The translations under genes were made by a program, and so were the position numbers. This document shows, one piece after another, positions 1-5,440 of a stretch of 6,818 bases of DNA. Below the pieces are notes generated by a model, which saw nothing but the letters and a program-made list of their open reading frames with translations, was not told the DNA's origin and ran no database searches. Each line of letters begins with the position of its first letter. Positions within the stretch are counted from its first letter, which is position 1. Source of the stretch: Rickettsiales bacterium TMED211 (GTDB lineage: Bacteria > Pseudomonadota > Alphaproteobacteria > TMED127); contig NHJI01000051.1 of assembly GCA_002169685.1 (NCBI GenBank), positions 2,448 to 9,265 of the forward strand, read 5' to 3'.

Positions 1-606
1 CAAAACAAAGTCTGCATCATCAGTTGCTTGATCTACTCTTTTTTTAAAATAAGCCATGGTCATATCATTAATGAAATTATAGTTTTCAAGCATTCCAGAG
101 ATTCTCTCTTTATGTATTTTTGGAGCAAAAAGTTCTGTTAAAGATGATGTTACACCTTCCAGTAAAGACTTCTCTTTAACAAAGGAAACATAGGCATCGA
201 CTGCAAACCTTGTTGCAGGCAAGATACCATCAGTTGATTTTACATAGTCGCGGTTAATACCTAAACCATCTGTTAATTTATACCATCTCTCAATTCCACC
301 TTCATCATCTTTTCTACCATCATGATCTAATATTCTATGAATCCATTTTCTTCTGAGATCAGGGTCTTTGATTCTAGACATTAGAGCGGAATCTTTTATT
401 GAAATATTAATTTGGTAGTAATATCTATTTATAGCCCATGCTTGAACTTGTCCTTTATTTAGCATGCCAGAGTGTAATAAATGGTGAAACCTGCAGTTAT
501 CATGGTATCTTTCTTTACCAATTTTTTTTAGCTGATTTTCAAACTCTTCATCTGACCAAGGACTTTCGTCTAAATAATTAGAATCTTTTAATTTAAAATT
601 TTTCAT
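1..606 (-). CDS. pqqC: PqqC, pyrroloquinoline-quinone synthase (C-terminus cut off by window edge)
   Basis: Cofactor-free oxidase that does the last step of PQQ synthesis: ring closure and eight-electron oxidation of AHQQ to PQQ, in the cytoplasm. Translated by hand from the ATG at 606; 202 codons are open to base 1, against about 250 in the family, so the last fifth (with the active-site Lys equivalent to K214 of Klebsiella PqqC) is missing. Visible residues line up with remembered Klebsiella active-site positions at a constant offset of 11: Y34-H35, R61, Q65, H95 (in ILDHDG), Y139, H165, R168, Y186 and R190. Signature stretches include AINRYYYQINI (58-68), RFAVDAYV (133-140) and ELFAPKIHKERI (158-169). 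The usual HPFH after the YH motif reads CRFH here (38-41). The start codon overlaps the pqqB stop as ATGA, which implies translational coupling. pqqD and pqqE probably follow to the left, but cannot be seen. Confidence 0.96.
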   Translation of the reverse strand, partial: MKNFKLKDSNYLDESPWSDEEFENQLKKIGKERYHDNCRFHHLLHSGMLNKGQVQAWAINRYYYQINISIKDSALMSRIKDPDLRRKWIHRILDHDGRKDDEGGIERWYKLTDGLGINRDYVKSTDGILPATRFAVDAYVSFVKEKSLLEGVTSSLTELFAPKIHKERISGMLENYNFINDMTMAYFKKRVDQATDDADFVL

Positions 607-1535
607 AGTTCAATCTCCATTCCGTCATAACTTACCTCCCAACCATTCTCTTCAACTTCTTTTCTTTCTTGGGAGTCTCCTAATAAGATTGGGTTAGTTG
701 TGTTGATGTGAATAAATACTTTTCTTTCAACATCAATATCTTCAAAAGCAGCCATGGTTCCATCTGGACCTGAGTTATTCATATGACCCATTCTTTGCCC
801 TGTTTTTTCGCCAACTTTACTTGATGCCATTTCATCGTTTACCCAAAGTGTTCCATCAAATAGAACTAATTTAGATCCATATAGTTTTGATCTTAGTTCA
901 TCTGTCATTTTTGCACAAGCTGGAATATAGTAAAAGCTATTGCCATCAACTGCTGATGAAATTTTAAGTCCAATTGTATCTCCTTCTTGAGTTCCAAAAT
1001 TATCTCCCTTTGATTCATCTTCTAACCACAAAGCTATTTTACCAGGAACTTCAAATGCTTCTATTAGAATACCTGAAGAACTGCCTGCTTTATCTTTCAA
1101 CTCAAACTCTTTATTCATCTGCATATTTCTTCTATCAACGTAATCTGGGTTAAGAACATTAAAAATAGAATTATCTTTCAGCACTGAATGCACGCGTTGA
1201 TGTGCATAAACTGATAAATTTTGTCTTTCTCTCAACGACAACAAACCAGCAACGTGATCAACATCTCCATTAGTTAAAACAACTCCGCTTATCGGGCTGT
1301 GCCTTAGATCTCTTTTAGGGTGCATCTGTTTATTCCTTATAATCTGAGAGCCTAAGTCAGGAGATGCATTAAATAGGAACCAATTTTCGTTATCAGTTGA
1401 AACGGCAATAGATGATTGAGTTCTAATTGACGTTCCTTTTTCTCCATTTCTGACAGCTTTACTTACATCTGAATTACAGTTCCATTGCGGTGAACCACCA
1501 CCAGCAGCTGATCCTAATACTAAAACTTTTAACAA
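603..1535 (-). CDS. pqqB: PqqB, metallo-beta-lactamase-fold PQQ biosynthesis protein
   Basis: Cytoplasmic member of the metallo-hydrolase fold required for PQQ synthesis; biochemical work on the family points to an iron-dependent hydroxylation of the crosslinked Glu-Tyr intermediate. 310 aa, the normal length. The N-terminus KVLVLGSAAGGGSPQWNCN (3-21) is the family signature. RTQSSIAV (38-45), the PqqB form of the metal motif TNGDVDHVAGLL (88-99, with D91, D93, H94), GHMNNSG (250-256) and HINTTNPIL (275-283) follow in the expected order. The start is TTG at 1535: it gives the canonical N-terminus, there is no ATG upstream in frame, and an AAGGG stands about eight bases upstream. Odd point: the CxCxxC that binds a structural zinc in many PqqB proteins reads CNSDVS (20-25), so only the first Cys remains. 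It lies 76 bases after pqqA, behind a terminator-like hairpin, and its TGA overlaps the pqqC start. Confidence 0.97.
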   Translation of the reverse strand: MLKVLVLGSAAGGGSPQWNCNSDVSKAVRNGEKGTSIRTQSSIAVSTDNENWFLFNASPDLGSQIIRNKQMHPKRDLRHSPISGVVLTNGDVDHVAGLLSLRERQNLSVYAHQRVHSVLKDNSIFNVLNPDYVDRRNMQMNKEFELKDKAGSSSGILIEAFEVPGKIALWLEDESKGDNFGTQEGDTIGLKISSAVDGNSFYYIPACAKMTDELRSKLYGSKLVLFDGTLWVNDEMASSKVGEKTGQRMGHMNNSGPDGTMAAFEDIDVERKVFIHINTTNPILLGDSQERKEVEENGWEVSYDGMEIEL

Positions 1536-1558
1536 TTTGTTTACCCTTAAATTAATAT

Positions 1559-1595
1559 AAAAATACCCCCTAAAACTAATTAGCTTTAGAGGGTA
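1559..1595 (-). terminator. Hairpin plus T tract between pqqA and pqqB (attenuator/partial terminator)
   Basis: Bases 1564-1595 form a 14 bp stem with an AATT tetraloop (1578-1581) in minus-strand RNA. The outer arms are TACCCTCTAAA and TTTAGGGGGTA, followed directly by TTTTTATATT. Two pairs (1569/1590 and 1575/1584) are G.U wobbles that form only in minus-strand RNA; on the plus strand they would be A.C mismatches. This supports a structure selected in the pqq transcript. It sits 16 bases after the pqqA stop. Inference: it lets most transcripts stop after pqqA (or protects their 3' end), so that the peptide substrate PqqA is made in excess over the enzymes, as reported for other pqq operons. 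Confidence 0.85.
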
Positions 1596-1611
1596 ATTGC
1601 TTTAGCTGAAA

Positions 1612-1689
1612 TTACTTCTCAGCGCAAGCATATGAATTGATTTCAAGACCTACAGAGATCTCAGAAATCATTGGTTTAGTCCAAGCCAT
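1612..1689 (-). CDS. pqqA: PqqA, precursor peptide of PQQ
   Basis: A 25-residue ribosomal peptide whose Glu and Tyr side chains are joined by PqqE (with PqqD as chaperone) and become the carbon-nitrogen skeleton of PQQ. The translation begins MAWTKPMISEI and ends GLEINSYACAEK. E16 and Y20 form the required ExxxY pair, in the usual GxEINxY context, and the length is typical of the family. The start at 1689 is supported by a strong ribosome binding site (AAAAGGAG, seven bases before ATG) and by the MxWxxP start seen across PqqA peptides. The ACA ending after the Tyr resembles alphaproteobacterial PqqA as I remember them. The gene is too small for ordinary ORF finders and is easily missed. pqqB follows after a strong hairpin, and a candidate promoter lies about 50 bases upstream. 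Confidence 0.97.
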   Translation of the reverse strand: MAWTKPMISEISVGLEINSYACAEK

Positions 1690-1714
1690 AATAATACTCC
1701 TTTTATGGTTTAGG

Positions 1715-1739
1715 TTTCACTCAATTATTGAGCTTGAAA
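1715..1739. promoter_or_regulatory. Inverted repeat at the predicted pqqA transcription start
   Basis: The core CTCAATTATTGAG (1720-1732) has perfect six-base arms around one central base. It is extended by TTTCA (1715-1719) and TGAAA (1735-1739), with two unpaired bases on the right side. It begins at the base of the candidate -10 box and covers the predicted start site. This is where a repressor operator, or a short 5' RNA hairpin, would act on pqqA. No known regulator motif is recognised, and function is inferred from position only. Confidence 0.35.
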
Positions 1740-1744
1740 TTATA
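1739..1744 (-). promoter_or_regulatory. Candidate -10 box of the pqqA promoter
   Basis: The minus strand reads TATAAT, a perfect sigma-70 -10 hexamer, in the 134-base gap between the upstream gene and pqqA. The hexamer 17 bases upstream (TTTCTT) matches the -35 consensus poorly. Transcription would begin near 1732 and give a leader of about 43 bases before the pqqA ATG. In such an AT-rich region a TATAAT can arise by chance, so the call rests on its position and the lack of another gene in the gap. Confidence 0.5.
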
Positions 1745-1823
1745 TTAAACATCAAAACTTAAAGAAATCTGATTGAAATGTTCATATAAAATTCATAAAA
1801 GAAAACTGACCAGAAATAATTAT

Positions 1824-2468
1824 TTATTCAATATAACTCAGGATTAACCTTGCTTGATAACCTATTTTTTGCTCGAGAAAAACTGGTTCTTCACAAACAT
1901 ATTCGGTTAACTTTGTTCTCTGATCAAAAACTCTTGTGTTCCATTTCAATTGAGAAGAATATTTAATATATTCTTCATCGGTTTGGCTAGCACCAGATTT
2001 TCTTAATTCTCTTAATTTTTTTGATGCTGAACCAATTGCTTTACGTATACTATCCTGACGATCAACAAATTTAATAATTCCAGAATACTGACCTCTCCTT
2101 TTATCAGTTGCTTTTTGAAAAAGACCAGCAAATAAATTAATTAGTTTCTCTTTCTGCTCTTTCTTAGCTACTAATCCAACAAAAGTATGTTTCTTTGCAA
2201 AACCCTCAATAATTTTGGTTCCGTCTTTTTCAGATAAAATAGGGTCAGATAACTTTGTAACAGCTTCAATTACCTCATCATCCTTCCACCAGTTCTTAAT
2301 ATTATCTTTTATATCAGGTCCTTGCCACAAAGCTTTTAAGTCAAGTTTCGGGTTATACACTTGATCGCAAGGCCATTTTTTTGGAGGACTATCTGGAAGT
2401 TCTGCTTTCACTTCTAGACCAAACATAGCTAAACATAGCATTATATATATACATTGATTAAATTTCAT
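1824..2468 (-). CDS. Secreted protein of unknown function in the PQQ/ABC locus
   Basis: 214 aa, no function recognised. Residues 1-22 are a Sec signal peptide (hydrophobic core around 6-18, likely cut after VKA), so the mature protein should be periplasmic. The mature chain starts with a proline-rich segment and WPCDQ (32-36), then continues as a largely helical, charged domain containing GPDIKDNIKNWW (50-61), a Lys-rich middle (95-145), LKWNTRVFDQR (174-184) and EYVCEEPVFLEQKIG (189-203). Only two cysteines follow the signal peptide, C34 and C192, one near each end, so a disulfide is plausible. I recall secreted proteins with WPC near the start and W-(D/N)-TRVF...YVCE-P near the end beside PQQ or methanol oxidation genes in Alphaproteobacteria, but cannot check this here. 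The start is well supported by AAAGGAG five bases before ATG, 13 bases after the preceding gene. It is the last gene of the ABC block, just before the pqqA leader. Confidence 0.85.
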   Translation of the reverse strand: MKFNQCIYIMLCLAMFGLEVKAELPDSPPKKWPCDQVYNPKLDLKALWQGPDIKDNIKNWWKDDEVIEAVTKLSDPILSEKDGTKIIEGFAKKHTFVGLVAKKEQKEKLINLFAGLFQKATDKRRGQYSGIIKFVDRQDSIRKAIGSASKKLRELRKSGASQTDEEYIKYSSQLKWNTRVFDQRTKLTEYVCEEPVFLEQKIGYQARLILSYIE

Positions 2469-2481
2469 TATGACTCCTTTT

Positions 2482-2904
2482 TTATTTTACTATAAACTTT
2501 CCTATCATACCCTTTTCTTGTAACCTCTCTATTTCAAAAGGGAATTCTCCGGTTCTAATTGGAACAAAGTTAATTTCTATCTCACCTTCTCGTTCAAACT
2601 CAATCTCATTTATTACGGGTGCTTGAATTTCAATTCCCTTAATCTCAATTTTTCTAATCCAAATATTTTTAAAAAATTCTTCAGCTTCAAACTCATACTC
2701 TTTAAAACCCATACTAGAAATTTCTAAACGATAAGCTTTCCCAGTTTCTAATTCAAATACTTTTTGTGACATTGCATAATCACTTTTATCTGAACCAAGT
2801 TTTAATTCAATTTTCTTTGAACGAATTGCCAAGTCACCCTTTGATAATACCGATTCTCCCAGGAAAAAAGATATAAAAATTATTAATAATAATTTATTTA
2901 TCAT
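2482..2904 (-). CDS. Secreted cupredoxin-like protein lacking the usual copper ligands
   Basis: 140 aa. Residues 1-21 are a signal peptide (cut near VLS), so the product is periplasmic. The rest is beta-rich and follows the cupredoxin pattern: ELETGKAYRLEI (51-62), EYEFEAEEFF (69-78, where copper proteins have HEFEI-like text), QAPVINEIEFEREGEIEINF (94-113) and RTGEFPFEI...EKGMIGKFIV (117-139). In copper-binding relatives the last segment carries Cys, His and Met. Here the Cys and His positions are occupied by other residues (FEIERLQ), the mature chain has no Cys or His at all, and only M133 remains. A type 1 copper site is therefore unlikely; a structural or metal-chaperone role with its many Glu residues is possible. 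The start overlaps the permease stop by one base (TAATG), with AAAGGTGG six bases upstream. By position it may match the small exported protein that follows the permease in lut-type clusters, which is only an inference. Confidence 0.83.
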   Translation of the reverse strand: MINKLLLIIFISFFLGESVLSKGDLAIRSKKIELKLGSDKSDYAMSQKVFELETGKAYRLEISSMGFKEYEFEAEEFFKNIWIRKIEIKGIEIQAPVINEIEFEREGEIEINFVPIRTGEFPFEIERLQEKGMIGKFIVK

Positions 2905-3707
2905 TATTTACCACCTTTCTTTTGCATTGTTCCTCTTGAGGGATCATATCCTAAAATAGCCAATGTGAGGAAAATAATTGTAAATATAATGATTCCTATA
3001 CTGTAATGTGGAGTCAATTCTGCATACATTGAAAATCTTATTATCTCAACAGCGTAAGTAAATGGGTTGTATAAACAAACATAATATAACCATTCGCTTG
3101 TTTCTTCAATTTTCCACAATGGATATAATGCAGAAGATGCAAAAAACATCGGGAAAATTACAAGATTCATAACTCCTGCAAAATTTTCAAGTTGTTTTAT
3201 TGCAGACGATAAAAACATACCCAACGACCCTAACATCAGTCCAGAAAAAATCAGTGCTGGTAGTATTGTAAAATATCCAGAGATCGGGGGAATAATGTTC
3301 CAAAAAGAGGCTATTAATAAAAATGCATAAACTTGAAGAATTGATACAAACACACCAGCCAATAACTTAGAAACTAAAAGAAACCACCTTGGTATTGGAC
3401 TTACTAACATAGTTTTCATACTTCCCATTTCTCTATCATATACCATGGATAATGAACTTTGCATTCCGTTAAATAACTGAATCATCGCAATTAAACCTGG
3501 TGCAATGTATACCTCATAAGTAATATAAGTTTCATATGGAGGTATAATAGCAACGCCAAGCACAGACCTAAACCCTGCAGCAAAAATGCCCAGCCAAACC
3601 AGAGGTCTTACTAATGCAGAAAAAAAACGTTCTCTTTGATGAATAAACCTGAGCGCTTCTCTCATCACAATTCCTCTAAAACATCTGGTAAATATCAATA
3701 AATTCAT
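2904..3707 (-). CDS. ABC-2 type permease, PedC/LutF-like (PQQ alcohol dehydrogenase system)
   Basis: 267 aa inner-membrane permease of the ABC-2 family, forming a transporter with the ATPase encoded just upstream. About six membrane segments can be read at 33-52, 67-87, 109-135, 148-170, 176-198 and 236-253. Family landmarks are the N-terminal HQRERFFSALVRPLVW (23-38), the coupling region VYDREMGSMKTMLVSPIPR (89-107) and the C-terminal YNPFTYAVEIIRF (213-225). It resembles PedC of pseudomonad phenylethanol catabolism and LutF of Methylorubrum, both found near PQQ-dependent dehydrogenases. ABC-2 permeases are usually exporters, but this subgroup occurs with a periplasmic binding protein, so the direction is uncertain. 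The start lies two bases after the ATPase stop; a second in-frame ATG at codon 15 would remove conserved N-terminal text, so codon 1 is preferred. Confidence 0.92.
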   Translation of the reverse strand: MNLLIFTRCFRGIVMREALRFIHQRERFFSALVRPLVWLGIFAAGFRSVLGVAIIPPYETYITYEVYIAPGLIAMIQLFNGMQSSLSMVYDREMGSMKTMLVSPIPRWFLLVSKLLAGVFVSILQVYAFLLIASFWNIIPPISGYFTILPALIFSGLMLGSLGMFLSSAIKQLENFAGVMNLVIFPMFFASSALYPLWKIEETSEWLYYVCLYNPFTYAVEIIRFSMYAELTPHYSIGIIIFTIIFLTLAILGYDPSRGTMQKKGGK

Positions 3708-3709
3708 TT

Positions 3710-4432
3710 TTAGATCTCAACTAATTTGTTAAAAGCATCTCTAATATTTTTTGTTTTCGTTTTTTTTGTGATCGCTACAACCTCTCCAGACTCTAAAACT
3801 TTACCCTTGTTAATAATAACAACATTCTCACCTCTATCAATTTCATCAATTAAATGAGTAGCCCATAACACAGCTAATTTTTCATTTTTACAAAGGTCTT
3901 TTACATGTTTTAAAATCATTTGTCTTGATCCTATATCCAAACCAACAGTTGGTTCATCAAGTAAAAGAAGTTTGGGTTTATGCAATAGAGATCTTGCAAT
4001 TTCAACTCTTCTTCTCTGACCTCCAGAAAGTGAACGCACTTTCATTTTAATCTTATCAATTAGGTTAATCCGGTTCATTTCTAAATCAATTCTTTTATCT
4101 GCTTCTTCGGTAGAAATTCCGTGGAGAGCAGAATGATAATGAAGGTTTTCTTTTATACTTAGATCTAAATCAAGGGTTGGTTGTTGAAAAACTACCCCAA
4201 TATGCTTCAAAGCTTCAGATGATTTTTCTCTGACGTCATGACCATATATCTCTATTGATCCTGATATATTATTGTAGAGTCTTGTTATTAATGAATATAA
4301 AGTTGTTTTTCCAGCACCGTTTAAACCTAATAAAACAGTGAAATCTCCAGGTTTTATATCTATTGAAACATTATCTAGAGCACAGAATGAACCAAAATAA
4401 TGACTAACTCCCCTAATTTTTAAAGCTTCCAT
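3710..4432 (-). CDS. ABC transporter ATP-binding protein, PQQ alcohol dehydrogenase system (LutE/PedB-like)
   Basis: 240 aa soluble ATPase that powers the adjacent permease from the cytoplasmic side. All nucleotide-binding motifs are intact: Walker A GLNGAGKT (36-43), Q-loop FQQPTLD (82-88), signature LSGGQRRRVEIAR (135-147), Walker B LLLLDEP (155-161), D-loop GLD (164-166) and the switch His in ATHLIDE (191-197, H193). The text HYFGSFCALDNVS (11-23) and FQQPTLDLDLS (82-92) fits the subgroup described as 'ABC transporter, ATP-binding subunit, PQQ-dependent alcohol dehydrogenase system'. Two bases separate it from the propeller gene before it and two from the permease after it. It has no clear ribosome binding site, which suggests translation by coupling within the operon. 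Confidence 0.95.
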   Translation of the reverse strand: MEALKIRGVSHYFGSFCALDNVSIDIKPGDFTVLLGLNGAGKTTLYSLITRLYNNISGSIEIYGHDVREKSSEALKHIGVVFQQPTLDLDLSIKENLHYHSALHGISTEEADKRIDLEMNRINLIDKIKMKVRSLSGGQRRRVEIARSLLHKPKLLLLDEPTVGLDIGSRQMILKHVKDLCKNEKLAVLWATHLIDEIDRGENVVIINKGKVLESGEVVAITKKTKTKNIRDAFNKLVEI

Positions 4433-4434
4433 AA

Positions 4435-5418
4435 CTATTTATCTGGGGATATTACCACTCCCCAAGGGAACCTTCCAACTTTAACCGATTTAGTTACTTT
4501 AAGTTTTTGAACATCTATAAAAGAGACATCATTACTGACACCGTTAGTGCTAAGTAATGTTTTTTGATCAGGAGTAAAAAAGAGTTGCCAAACCCTTTGT
4601 CCAACCAAGAGATATTTAATTATTTCTTTTGAACCTTGATCAATAACTGCAATCCTATTAGCTGGTCCCAATGCTACAAATGTGTATTTGTTGTCATTGG
4701 TATGTCTAATCCCAACTGGCTGTATACTTTCTTCATTTACACCTGGAATTTCAAATTTAATCGTATGAGTAACTTTCCTACTATCTGGACTAATTACTTT
4801 GACTGTACCACCAATTTCGGCCGAAACCCAAACCTCAGAATCATCATTAGTAAACATGGCTACTCTTGGCCTTTGATCAACAAGAACATTTTCAAATATC
4901 TCAAGATTGTCTGTATTTATAAAATGTGCCATATTTGTGGTTTCAGAGGTATTAACGAGTACTTTTCCATCATCACTTAGCCCCATTCCTTCCGGTTCAA
5001 CTCCAACAGGAATATCATCTATGATCATTTTATCAACCATATCAACAACAGTTACCATTGCATCGTCTTCATTGGCTATGTATAAGGTTTCACCATCTGG
5101 AGAAAGTATCATAAGCTCTGGATCTGGGCCTGAGGGCAAATAAAACTTTAATTTCATTGTTTCTGCGTCTCTCACTTCTATTCTATCATCATCCGATGCG
5201 GCAATTATGACAAGTTTGCCGTCATGACTCATTATAATCCCTCTTGGTCTTTGACCTACGTCAACAGTTTGAACCACTTTTTTCTTTCCGACGTCAACAA
5301 CAGATACTGTATTATCTTTCTCATTAGTAATGTATGCAAGGCCTGAAAAGACTGGTTTAAATGCAAACAAAAGAATTACAAAAGAAAGTATAAAATTTAA
5401 ATTATTATTATTTTCCAT
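4435..5418 (-). CDS. Periplasmic YVTN-type beta-propeller protein of PQQ-dependent catabolism
   Basis: 327 aa. A signal peptide (hydrophobic 9-20, likely cut near VFS, residue 25) sends it to the periplasm. The mature part is a run of seven repeats of about 42 residues; the core strands are AYITN (28-32), VIIAAS (70-75), LYIAN (112-116), LVNTS (154-158), VWVSAE (196-201), TFVALG (246-251) and LLSTNG (288-293), interspersed with SPDG-type turns (106-109, 324-326) and VG-(Q/V/R)-P loops. The chain ends right after a GVVISPD strand, as expected when the first and last strands close the ring. It belongs to the family named 'PQQ-dependent catabolism-associated beta-propeller'; the P. putida PedA1A2BC and Methylorubrum lut loci contain a comparable protein. 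Its exact job is unknown; it does not look like a quinoprotein dehydrogenase, being far too short. No ribosome binding site is evident in the 22 bases before the start. Confidence 0.93.
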   Translation of the reverse strand: MENNNNLNFILSFVILLFAFKPVFSGLAYITNEKDNTVSVVDVGKKKVVQTVDVGQRPRGIIMSHDGKLVIIAASDDDRIEVRDAETMKLKFYLPSGPDPELMILSPDGETLYIANEDDAMVTVVDMVDKMIIDDIPVGVEPEGMGLSDDGKVLVNTSETTNMAHFINTDNLEIFENVLVDQRPRVAMFTNDDSEVWVSAEIGGTVKVISPDSRKVTHTIKFEIPGVNEESIQPVGIRHTNDNKYTFVALGPANRIAVIDQGSKEIIKYLLVGQRVWQLFFTPDQKTLLSTNGVSNDVSFIDVQKLKVTKSVKVGRFPWGVVISPDK

Positions 5419-5440
5419 GATATATATGTATTACTTTTTT

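Noticed and set aside
1806..1815. CTGACCAG near the end of the 214-residue protein gene, as a possible terminator
   Set aside because: Only three pairs can form (CTG/CAG) around a two-base gap, and there is no adequate stem or T tract.
4636..4980. Plus-strand open frame of 114 codons
   Set aside because: Lies entirely inside the beta-propeller gene on the other strand; its Trp/Cys/Asn-rich translation has no domain and no ribosome binding site, so it is a shadow frame.
4907..5143. Plus-strand open frame of 78 codons, rich in Ser/Thr/Pro/Ile
   Set aside because: Antisense to the propeller gene; the low-complexity composition simply mirrors the Asp/Gly/Val-rich repeats on the coding strand.
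4435..5418. Beta-propeller as a PQQ-binding dehydrogenase
   Set aside because: 327 aa is about half the size of PQQ alcohol dehydrogenases, and it has seven YVTN-type repeats rather than the eight tryptophan-docked blades; no vicinal Cys-Cys is present.
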